A stretch of DNA of 5,609 bases from an uncultured Streptococcus sp. (GTDB taxonomy: Bacteria; Bacillota; Bacilli; Lactobacillales; Aerococcaceae), in the NCBI GenBank assembly GCA_916049935.1, contig CAJZJI010000065.1:1-5609 (forward strand), written 5' to 3'. The position numbers and the translations under genes were made by a program. This document shows, piece by piece, positions 1 to 5,504 of the stretch. Every line of letters starts with the position of its first letter. Position 1 is the stretch's first letter. The notes under the pieces are model-generated. The model ran no database searches. It worked only from the letters and a program-made list of their open reading frames with translations, and was not told the DNA's origin.

Positions 1-76
1 CTTATTTGAAAACCAATTTGCCTTAAACTGGTTCAAAGATAAACATCCAGAAGTCGAATTAAAAGCATTATTCTAA
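1..76 (+). CDS. C-terminal tail of an unidentified protein (partial)
   Basis: An open frame enters from the left edge, with its first full codon at position 2, and ends at TAA 74-76. It encodes 24 residues ending NWFKDKHPEVELKALF. The tail is charged, with aromatic residues and no membrane or repeat character. I do not recognise the family, and the fragment is too short to assign one. That it is real coding sequence is supported by the strong terminator hairpin starting 15 bases after the stop and by plausible codon use (TTA, AAA, GAA). It converges on the minus-strand degV gene, so the two share the terminator at 91-119. Confidence 0.55.
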   Translation, partial: LFENQFALNWFKDKHPEVELKALF

Positions 77-90
77 TCAAAACAAATAAA

Positions 91-119
91 GCCTCTCTAA
101 TCCAAGTGATTAGAGAGGC
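91..119. terminator. Bidirectional intrinsic terminator between convergent genes
   Basis: GCCTCTCTAATC (91-102) and GATTAGAGAGGC (108-119) form a perfect 12-bp stem with a 5-base loop, CAAGT. On the minus strand the stem is followed by the T-rich run TTTATTTGTTTT (complement of 79-90), a good U-tract for degV, whose stop lies 17 bases upstream. On the plus strand the stem is followed only by CTTTCG, a weaker tract, but the A-rich 5' flank is typical of two-way terminators. It serves the convergent gene ends at 76 and 137. Confidence 0.88.
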
Positions 120-136
120 CTTTCGTATTCGTAAGA

Positions 137-982
137 TTAAGCTTCGTATCCCATTAAGATTCCGCCTTGTTCTGCATAATAGCTGCAGATACCGCTTGTA
201 TGAATGCTTGAAACGTCCGCTTCTGGGAATTCACCATGAATGGCTGATTGAATTAAGCCGCAGATTTCTGGATTACTGCAGTGGCTAATGACCACTCGGC
301 CACCCTTGTAACCATTCTTCTTCATTTCAGCCCAAAGTGCTTGGACAGCTTTCTTTTGACCTTTTGCTTTGTGAAGAAGGTTTAAAGTTCCTTCTGGAGA
401 TGCATTTCCGACTAAGTGGATATTGAGCATTCCGATTACGGCGCCGACTAATTTGTTTAAGCGACCATTTTTCACTAAGTTATCGACACGTGCAAGGACA
501 AATAATAGTTTTGTGCTTGCTAAATAATCCTTTAATGCAGCTACGACTTCTTCGTAAGAGAGGCCTTGAGAGATGAGTTCGTTGGCTTTTTGTACGAAAA
601 GAACCATCTCACTACTTGCTGAAAGGCTATCGAATACCTCGATATTTGTTTCAGGAGCTTCCTCTAAAAGCATATTTTTTGCTAATTGAGCACTATTTTG
701 GCTTCCTGATAGACCACCTGTAATCGTAATGGCGATGACATTTTCTGCACCTTTATAAGCTTCAAGGAATGCATCTGGGCTAGGGCAGGCTGAAGCTGTT
801 TGATCTTTCGTTTGATACATTTCAATCATCATAGCATCGATATCTAAAGACGCATCATCTGTATAGTGTTTGTCACCAACTTGAACTGTTAGTGGTACGT
901 TAATGTACTGTGTATCTGGAGCAAGATTCTCGATTTCGCGTAAATCACAACCAGAATCTGCAATAATTTTCCATTTCATCAT
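137..982 (-). CDS. DegV family fatty-acid-binding protein
   Basis: The 281-residue length is normal for DegV proteins. Family members bind a long-chain fatty acid in the cleft between two domains; several are FakB subunits that present fatty acid to the kinase FakA for incorporation into phospholipid. Visible family landmarks are the N-terminal IIADSGCDL (6-14), ASACPSPDAF (63-72), the Gly/Ser loop TGGLSGSQNSA (88-98), VFDSLSAS (116-123), a Gly-Arg hinge VKNGRL (170-175), and a C-terminal SYYAEQGGILMGYE (267-280). No signal peptide or membrane segment is seen, so it should be cytosolic. Two ATG codons are adjacent (980-982 and 977-979). The AAAGGAG site at 988-994 lies 5 bases from the first and 8 from the second, so the protein may start at the second Met. 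It is monocistronic, with its own promoter and terminator. Whether it is a true FakB, and its acyl preference, cannot be told from sequence; many Lactobacillales carry several DegV paralogues. Confidence 0.93.
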   Translation of the reverse strand: MMKWKIIADSGCDLREIENLAPDTQYINVPLTVQVGDKHYTDDASLDIDAMMIEMYQTKDQTASACPSPDAFLEAYKGAENVIAITITGGLSGSQNSAQLAKNMLLEEAPETNIEVFDSLSASSEMVLFVQKANELISQGLSYEEVVAALKDYLASTKLLFVLARVDNLVKNGRLNKLVGAVIGMLNIHLVGNASPEGTLNLLHKAKGQKKAVQALWAEMKKNGYKGGRVVISHCSNPEICGLIQSAIHGEFPEADVSSIHTSGICSYYAEQGGILMGYEA

Positions 983-1017
983 GGGTTCTCCTTTGAATTA
1001 TATTTCTATTCTAAATA

Positions 1018-1046
1018 AATATACTTTGAATATCAAAACAAGTCAA
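1018..1046 (-). promoter_or_regulatory. Sigma-A promoter of the degV-family gene
   Basis: Read on the minus strand, TTGACT (1041-1046, 5 of 6 to the -35 consensus) is followed by a 17-base spacer and TATATT (1018-1023, 5 of 6 to the -10 consensus). Transcription would start near 1011, giving a leader of about 28 bases that carries the AAAGGAG site. This is the clearest promoter in the window. It faces away from the ATPase gene starting at 1133. No operator-like inverted repeat is obvious over it. Confidence 0.72.
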
Positions 1047-1132
1047 ATAATCTAGATTTTTCCTTTCATTTTAGTAGCATTTTAGCGCTTTCTGTAATAT
1101 TGTAGAAGTGTAAAAATAAAAGGAGGAGTTTT

Positions 1133-2710
1133 ATGACTCAAACTATTTCTTTCGGATATGGTTCAAAACCAGCACAATTTATGGCGAATAAACTAAACCG
1201 TCACGGTGTCATTGCAGGGGCTACAGGTACAGGTAAAACTGTAACGTTAAAAGTATTAGCGGAGCAATTAAGTGAAGCAGGAGTTCCTGTATTCTTATCA
1301 GATATTAAAGGGGATTTAGCAAGCCTTGCTGAAAAAGGCGAAGTAACTGAGAAGATTGCAGAACGCTTGGCAAAAGTTCATGTAGAAGACTTCGAACCAA
1401 GCTCATATCCTGTTGCTTTCTGGGATGTCTTTGGGGAAAACGGAATTAATATCCGTACTACAATCTCAGAAATGGGACCAATTTTATTAGCTCAATTATT
1501 AGGTTTAAACGAAACTCAAGAAGGTATTTTAAACATTGCGTTTAAAGTAGCGGACGACCAAGGATTATTATTAATCGACATTAAAGACTTACGTGCAATG
1601 TTAAATTACGTTGGCGCACATGCTGGGGAATTACGTAACTTATACGGAAATATCGCACAACAATCAATTGGTTCTATTTTACGTAGCTTACTCGTATTAG
1701 AACAACAAGGTGGAGACCAATTCTTCGGTGAACCAGCGTTTGAAATCAATGACTTATTTAAACAAGACCAAAATGGCCGTGGGGTCATCAATATTTTAGC
1801 GTCTGAAAAATTATTCCAAACACCAAAATTATACGCAACATTCTTACTATGGTTCTTATCAGAATTATACGAAAACTTACCAGAAGTTGGGGACTTAGAT
1901 AAACCAAAATTAGTCTTCTTCTTCGATGAAGCTCACGTATTATTCGGCCAAAGCAATGCTGCAGTTCAAGAGAAAATCGAATTAATCGTTCGTTTAATCC
2001 GTTCTAAAGGAATTAGTATTTTCTTCGTAACACAAAACCCAACTGATATTCCAAATGCTATCGCGAGCCAATTAGGGAACCGCGTGCAACACGGATTACG
2101 TGCGTTCACTCCAGCTGAACAAAAGAACGTAAAAGCTGTAGCAGAAACGTTCCGTCAAGAAGATGGACAAGATTTAGTAACAGTAATTACAAACCTTAAA
2201 GTAGGGGATGCAGTTGTTTCAACACTTCAAGAAGATGGTTCTCCAAGCTTTGCAGAAGTAGTATCAATTTACCCTCCTAAGAGTAAATTAGATGCAGGTG
2301 ATCCACTTGTTCGTCAACAACTCATCAATCAATCAGCATTCTACGATAAATATGCAGAAATGTTTGACCGTGAATCTGCTCATGAACAATTAGCAGCGTT
2401 AGATGAACAATTCAAACAAGAAAAAGAAGCTGAACTTGCGCAAAAAGAAGCTGAAAAACAAGCTGAATTAGATCGTAAAGAAGCTGAAAAGCAAGAAGCA
2501 CTTGCACAAAAAGAAGCTGAAAGACAAGCAAAATTAGAAGAAAAAGAACGCGAACGTGAACAAAAAGAATTAGAGCGTCAAGCACGTCAAGCCGCTACAA
2601 AACGCGGAGATTCAGCAATGGACCGCTTCACTAAGAACGTTATGTCAAGTGTGGGTCGTGAAGTTGGTCGTGTGATTACACGTGGCGTAATGGGCTTATT
2701 CAAAAAATAA
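1133..2710 (+). CDS. HerA/YjgR-like P-loop ATPase (DUF853 family) with coiled-coil tail
   Basis: This 525-residue protein belongs to the HerA-FtsK branch of P-loop ATPases, closest by pattern to the DUF853/YjgR group, whose function is not established. Walker A is GATGTGKT (29-36), followed by the family signature LSDIKGDL (55-62). Walker B is LVFFFDEAH (260-268), with D265 and E266. A sensor-like stretch, FVTQNPTDIP (298-307), follows. Residues 414-490 are a highly charged Glu/Lys/Gln coiled coil, and residues 491-525 form a conserved-looking tail ending in VGREVGRVITRGVMGLFKK, typical of YjgR proteins. No signal peptide or transmembrane segment is seen, so it is probably cytosolic and, like HerA, may assemble as a hexamer (inference). 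The start is set by AAAGGAGG (1119-1126), 6 bases upstream. It is the first gene of an operon with the DJ-1 gene. No nuclease partner such as NurA is adjacent, so a DNA-end-processing or defence role is not supported. I find no strong promoter in 1047-1132, only weak -10 candidates near 1095-1108. Confidence 0.92.
   Translation: MTQTISFGYGSKPAQFMANKLNRHGVIAGATGTGKTVTLKVLAEQLSEAGVPVFLSDIKGDLASLAEKGEVTEKIAERLAKVHVEDFEPSSYPVAFWDVFGENGINIRTTISEMGPILLAQLLGLNETQEGILNIAFKVADDQGLLLIDIKDLRAMLNYVGAHAGELRNLYGNIAQQSIGSILRSLLVLEQQGGDQFFGEPAFEINDLFKQDQNGRGVINILASEKLFQTPKLYATFLLWFLSELYENLPEVGDLDKPKLVFFFDEAHVLFGQSNAAVQEKIELIVRLIRSKGISIFFVTQNPTDIPNAIASQLGNRVQHGLRAFTPAEQKNVKAVAETFRQEDGQDLVTVITNLKVGDAVVSTLQEDGSPSFAEVVSIYPPKSKLDAGDPLVRQQLINQSAFYDKYAEMFDRESAHEQLAALDEQFKQEKEAELAQKEAEKQAELDRKEAEKQEALAQKEAERQAKLEEKEREREQKELERQARQAATKRGDSAMDRFTKNVMSSVGREVGRVITRGVMGLFKK
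2435..2533 (+). repeat. Three tandem 33-bp (11-codon) repeats in the ATPase coiled coil
   Basis: Residues 435-445, 446-456 and 457-467 read LAQKEAEKQAE, LDRKEAEKQEA and LAQKEAERQAK: three in-register 11-residue units with an invariant leading Leu and a KEAE core. A degenerate fourth unit starts at Leu468 and the next Leu is at 480. At DNA level the units share CAAAAAGAAGCTGAAA-type segments, which points to local duplication. Eleven-residue (hendecad) periodicity gives a coiled coil with little supercoil rather than the usual heptad. Copy number may vary between strains. Confidence 0.8.
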
Positions 2711-2725
2711 GAGGAGGCCAAAATA

Positions 2726-3280
2726 ATGGCAAATGTCGTTGTATTTTTCGCGCAAGGATTTGAAGAAATCGAAGGCCTTGCAACGGTTGATATTTTAAGA
2801 AGAGCAGGACACACAGTGCACACAGTAGGACTGGGCAGTGAAGTGATTACTGGAAGTCATCATATTCCTGTAAAAATGGATGATGTACTCGATACATTCT
2901 ACTGGGCGGATATCGATGCGCTCGTACTACCAGGTGGTCTTCCAGGAGCCACTCATTTACGAGATGATGAATTTCTTATTAAGAAACTAAAAGAGTATTC
3001 TAAAAAAGGAAAAATTATCGCAGCGATTTGTGCAGCTCCAATTGCACTGCACCGTGCAGGATTACTCAAGGGCAAGAAATATACTTGCTACCCTGGTGTA
3101 GAAAAAGACATCAACCAAGGAACGTATACAGGACAGCTCGTGGAAACAGATGGAAAACTCATTACGGGATGTGGACCAGCTGCAACCTTTGAATTTGCCT
3201 ATACGATTGCAGAAACGTTGGGTACTGACACTAGTGCTCTTCGTGAAGGAATGCAATATAATAAACTTCTCAAAAAATAA
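2726..3280 (+). CDS. DJ-1/PfpI (ThiJ) family protein, YajL/DJ-1-like
   Basis: This 184-residue single-domain protein has the DJ-1 superfamily fold, close in length to human DJ-1 (189) and bacterial YajL. The nucleophilic-elbow cysteine is C102 in IAAICAAP, equivalent to DJ-1 C106. The acidic residue that lowers its pKa is E16 in GFEEIE, equivalent to E18. VLPGG (67-71) and the C-terminal GPAATFEFA also match the family. At the position of DJ-1 H126 this protein has Tyr (Y122, in TCYPG), exactly 20 residues after the Cys. Family members are proposed glyoxalase III, deglycase or redox-protective proteins; the deglycase claim is disputed, so a precise reaction should not be assigned. An old database label linking it to thiazole biosynthesis is unsupported. 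It is cytosolic by sequence. AGGAGG (2712-2717) lies 8 bases before ATG. The gene starts 15 bp after the ATPase stop, so the two are surely co-transcribed and share the terminator at 3288. Confidence 0.92.
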   Translation: MANVVVFFAQGFEEIEGLATVDILRRAGHTVHTVGLGSEVITGSHHIPVKMDDVLDTFYWADIDALVLPGGLPGATHLRDDEFLIKKLKEYSKKGKIIAAICAAPIALHRAGLLKGKKYTCYPGVEKDINQGTYTGQLVETDGKLITGCGPAATFEFAYTIAETLGTDTSALREGMQYNKLLKK

Positions 3281-3287
3281 AAATGGC

Positions 3288-3325
3288 AAGAAGACTCGTC
3301 TCGAATAGGAGCGGGTCTTCTTTTG
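3288..3325 (+). terminator. Intrinsic terminator of the ATPase/DJ-1 operon
   Basis: The arm AAGAAGACTCGT (3288-3299) pairs with GCGGGTCTTCTT (3311-3322) over 12 positions, including two G-U wobbles, with a loop containing GAATAG. The T-run 3321-3324 directly follows or overlaps the end of the 3' arm. The stem begins 7 bases after the DJ-1 stop codon. Its T-tract runs straight into the first TGTTAC element of the perR upstream region, so terminator and regulatory DNA abut. Confidence 0.82.
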
Positions 3326-3359
3326 TTACAAAAATGTTACAATGTTACAAAAATATTAA
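3324..3359 (+). promoter_or_regulatory. Tandem WalR/VicR-type binding sites upstream of perR-pgdA
   Basis: TGTTAC (3324-3329), five A residues, then TGTTAC (3335-3340) is an exact match to the WalR (YycF/VicR) consensus TGTWAH-N5-TGTWAH known from Bacillus and Staphylococcus. Two bases later, TGTTAC (3343-3348), five bases, then TATTAA (3354-3359) gives a second box with one mismatch in twelve defined positions. The half-sites within each box are 11 bp apart, one helical turn, as expected for a response-regulator dimer. The boxes lie upstream of the candidate perR core promoters, which would suit activation, although this depends on the true start site. The match is by motif only. The site is AT-rich, so chance is not excluded, but two adjoining boxes in front of a cell-wall enzyme operon make it credible. 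Confidence 0.55.
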
Positions 3360-3368
3360 CTCAAACAC

Positions 3369-3417
3369 TTGCAATTTAACCGGAAATTTGAGAAAATAAT
3401 GAATGACAAAATAAAAC
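3369..3417 (+). promoter_or_regulatory. Candidate core promoter region of perR-pgdA
   Basis: Two overlapping sigma-A-like candidates are visible. TTGCAA (3369-3374), a 17-base spacer and GAAAAT (3392-3397) score 4 of 6 at each hexamer. TTGAGA (3388-3393), an 18-base spacer and TAAAAC (3412-3417) score 5 of 6 and 4 of 6. I cannot choose between them; starts near 3404 or 3424 would give leaders of about 40 or 20 bases. Neither is strong, which fits a promoter needing an activator, but that is inference. Confidence 0.35.
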
Positions 3418-3443
3418 TTAGTACATAGAAATCAGGTAATAGT

Positions 3444-3878
3444 ATGCATAAAGAAGAATTGAAGGAAGTTGTTGGTCAACTTCGCAAAAAAGGGGTAAGA
3501 ATTACACCTCAACGTGTTGCGATGCTTGAGTTTTTAGCAAGTGTACACACGCATCCAACGGCCGAAGAAATCTTCAAGGCGTTGACAAAAGAGGATCCAC
3601 AAGTGAGTGTGGCAACTGTTTACAATAACTTAAATCTATTTATTAAAGAAGGCGTCGTAAAAGAATTGACGTATGGGGATAGCGCGAGTCGTTATGACTT
3701 TGATTTAGGACAACATTATCACGCCGTATGCGACGTGTGTGGGAAAGTGGTGGACCTTTATTACCCAGTACTCGAAGACGTTGAAAAAGCTGCAGAACAG
3801 CTGACAGGATTTAAAGTAAGAGGACACCGTATGGAAGTGTACGGAGTGTGCCCAGAGTGTCAAAAGAAACAAAAATAG
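3444..3878 (+). CDS. perR: Peroxide-responsive repressor PerR (Fur superfamily)
   Basis: This 144-residue Fur-family regulator aligns without gaps to B. subtilis PerR numbering. The regulatory metal ligands H37, D85, H91, H93 and D104 are all present, as is the structural zinc site C96, C99, C136 and C139. D104 (in VVDLYYP), where Fur proteins usually have Glu, and the overall match favour PerR over Fur or Zur. The winged-helix recognition region includes VRITPQR (18-24) and VSVATVYNNL (54-63). In the family, Fe(II)-bound PerR represses peroxide-defence and metal-homeostasis genes; peroxide oxidises H37 or H91 and causes derepression. It acts in the cytosol on DNA as a dimer. The start at 3444 gives the family's usual length, and an in-frame stop at 3426-3428 rules out much extension. 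The ribosome binding site is poor (only CAGG at 3433-3436), unlike its neighbours, suggesting low expression. It is followed after 24 bp by the deacetylase gene, so they probably form one operon. I see no good PerR box upstream to support autoregulation. Confidence 0.93.
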   Translation: MHKEELKEVVGQLRKKGVRITPQRVAMLEFLASVHTHPTAEEIFKALTKEDPQVSVATVYNNLNLFIKEGVVKELTYGDSASRYDFDLGQHYHAVCDVCGKVVDLYYPVLEDVEKAAEQLTGFKVRGHRMEVYGVCPECQKKQK

Positions 3879-3902
3879 TATTCGATTAAGGGGTATAGGA
3901 GT

Positions 3903-5504
3903 ATGGAGAAGGTCATTCAACGAAGAGCCAAAAGTGGCAAAGATGAGCACTCAAAAAAGGAAAATAAATATACGCAAGCTCCAGAAGACTTCGAAGAAAC
4001 AGAAGTAGTCGAAGAGGAAGCTCTTGAGGAACTGGAAGAAAAAGAACTCTTTGGTGGGAAAAAGCCTAAGAAGAAAAGACCTAAGAAAAAAATGAATAAA
4101 ACGATTTTCTGGGTCATTGGGATTTTAACGTTTCTTATTTTGATTTTTGAATTATTAACAATTCACCGCATTATGGCAGATCAGTTCAATGAAGAAGAAT
4201 TCAAACGTATTATTCAAGTCGAACAAGAAGATGCGAAGAAATATAACGAGAATTTAACCGTGAAAGATGAAACAAAAGGCAATATGGAAGTGCAGGAGTT
4301 AATCCCAACAGATGCTTCTGGTAATCCGATTGAAGCCATTGCGACTGAAATGGACGCGTTGAAACAAGAAGTTCTTGAAAAGTACGCGGGAGCTACTAAG
4401 AAGACACTTATCTTCTTCAAGGCGTACCAAACAAAAATCATCTCAAACGTAAACGATATTCACTACTATGTGTCTGTTTATCAACAAAAAGAGAGTGGTT
4501 TTGAACAGTTAGAATTTAAAGAGCTCTCACACCAATTAGTATTTGCGGATACATTACAACCATTCGAGATTGCTAAATTATTTAACAATGAACTCGCAGT
4601 GTCTAACTTCTTCGTGAAGAAGGCTTTAGATGAAGCAAAAGCAAATGGTTTATCAGACGAGCAAACTGCTAAAGTGACTGCGCAATTTATGGATGGAAAC
4701 TGGAAGAAGTTAGATGCTTCGATTATCCAAAATGGAGTTCGTGTGAAATATAAAGATGCAAGTGATCAAGATGCAGAATGGACCATTCCATTTACTGAAT
4801 TATTTGCATACATGAACGAAAACATGATTCCTGAAACAGAAAAAGACAATTACGAAGCGTACCTAGCGACTGTAAAAGAAAAACTAGGGAAGAAGAGAAT
4901 TGCATTATCATTTGACGATGGACCTCGTGCAGAGACAACACCTAAAGTGTTAGAAATCTTGAAGAAATATAACGCGCACGCAACGTTCTATATCGTAGGA
5001 AGCCACGTAGAAGGCAATGAATCCATCGTTAAACAAATCGTTGCAGAAGGTCATGAATTAGGAGACCACAGCTACAGCCATCCGTTATTGACGAAGAAAT
5101 CAGCTGATGAAGTGTATCAAGAAGTGCATAAGACTTCTGATTTAATTGCAAAAGCAAGCGGAGGTTTGCGACCAATGAGTTTACGTCCGCCATATGGTGG
5201 GTTTAACAAGATGGTATCAGAACAAGCTGGTATCGCGATTGTAAACTGGTCAATTGATTCCCTTGACTGGAAATATAGAGATGCAGCGAAAGCAATCGAG
5301 CATATTAAAGAAACAGCTCATAATGGCGGAATCTTATTAATGCACGATATTCATGAAGAATCTGTTGAAGCTCTTCCAGCTGTTATCGAGTATTTACAAG
5401 CGGAAGGCTACGAATTAGTAACGGTCACTGAGTTAATGGCGGATCAACCATTAAAATCAAATTACGTTTACTTTGACCGTGTAGAGAATAAACAAGTGCA
5501 GTAA
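3903..5504 (+). CDS. pgdA: Membrane-anchored peptidoglycan N-acetylglucosamine deacetylase (CE4/NodB domain), PgdA-like
   Basis: This 533-residue type II membrane protein carries a C-terminal polysaccharide deacetylase domain (about 332-515) with all five CE4 motifs intact: SFDDGP (base D338, metal ligand D339), HSYSH (metal ligands H389, H393), RPPY (428-431), DSLDW (452-456) and LMHD (H481, the general acid). The N-terminal 66 residues are predicted cytoplasmic: an acidic run (about 29-48), then a basic patch KKPKKKRPKKK (53-63), then one hydrophobic helix (about 67-87). Residues 92-330 form an extracellular region with no motif I can name firmly; LVFADTLQPFEIAKLF loosely recalls the DUF3298-type domains of RsiV and PdaC. 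The likely reaction is removal of acetyl groups from peptidoglycan GlcNAc on the cell surface, which in pneumococcal PgdA gives lysozyme resistance. Other CE4 targets cannot be excluded. AAGGGG (3888-3893) is 9 bases before the ATG; AGGAG (3897-3901) is too close to use. It follows perR by 24 bp and is probably under the same control. It is longer than pneumococcal PgdA (463 residues), partly through the cytoplasmic tail. Confidence 0.9.
   Translation: MEKVIQRRAKSGKDEHSKKENKYTQAPEDFEETEVVEEEALEELEEKELFGGKKPKKKRPKKKMNKTIFWVIGILTFLILIFELLTIHRIMADQFNEEEFKRIIQVEQEDAKKYNENLTVKDETKGNMEVQELIPTDASGNPIEAIATEMDALKQEVLEKYAGATKKTLIFFKAYQTKIISNVNDIHYYVSVYQQKESGFEQLEFKELSHQLVFADTLQPFEIAKLFNNELAVSNFFVKKALDEAKANGLSDEQTAKVTAQFMDGNWKKLDASIIQNGVRVKYKDASDQDAEWTIPFTELFAYMNENMIPETEKDNYEAYLATVKEKLGKKRIALSFDDGPRAETTPKVLEILKKYNAHATFYIVGSHVEGNESIVKQIVAEGHELGDHSYSHPLLTKKSADEVYQEVHKTSDLIAKASGGLRPMSLRPPYGGFNKMVSEQAGIAIVNWSIDSLDWKYRDAAKAIEHIKETAHNGGILLMHDIHEESVEALPAVIEYLQAEGYELVTVTELMADQPLKSNYVYFDRVENKQVQ

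Noticed and set aside
106..288. Small plus-strand frame overlapping the degV 3' end
   Set aside because: It begins inside the terminator stem, has no ribosome binding site and is antisense to a well-supported gene.
1093..1114. WalR-like box before the ATPase gene (TGTAAT and TGTAAA)
   Set aside because: The two elements are separated by 10 bases rather than 5, and the TGTAGA between them does not fit TGTWAH.
2402..2600. Frameshift or low-complexity artefact in the Glu/Lys-rich tail of the ATPase
   Set aside because: The frame stays open through the repeats and resumes a family-typical C-terminus, so it is a genuine coiled coil.
1133..2710. HerA-type defence or DNA-end-resection system
   Set aside because: No NurA, SIR2, DUF4297 or other effector gene is adjacent, and the signatures match the housekeeping-like YjgR group; the neighbour is a DJ-1 protein.
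2587..2823. Minus-strand frame across the ATPase/DJ-1 junction, and similar antisense frames at 1606-1791, 3062-3289, 3705-3950, 3917-4117 and 4214-4441
   Set aside because: These are antisense to genes with intact motifs, have no recognisable domains, and their compositions are those expected of shadow frames.
3324..3341. GlnR/TnrA site (TGTNA-N7-TNACA) in the TGTTACA repeats
   Set aside because: The half-sites are 8 bases apart rather than 7, so the fit is off by one, whereas the WalR spacing fits exactly.
3444..3878. Fur or Zur rather than PerR
   Set aside because: All five PerR regulatory ligands, including D85 and D104, fall at the same positions as in B. subtilis PerR.
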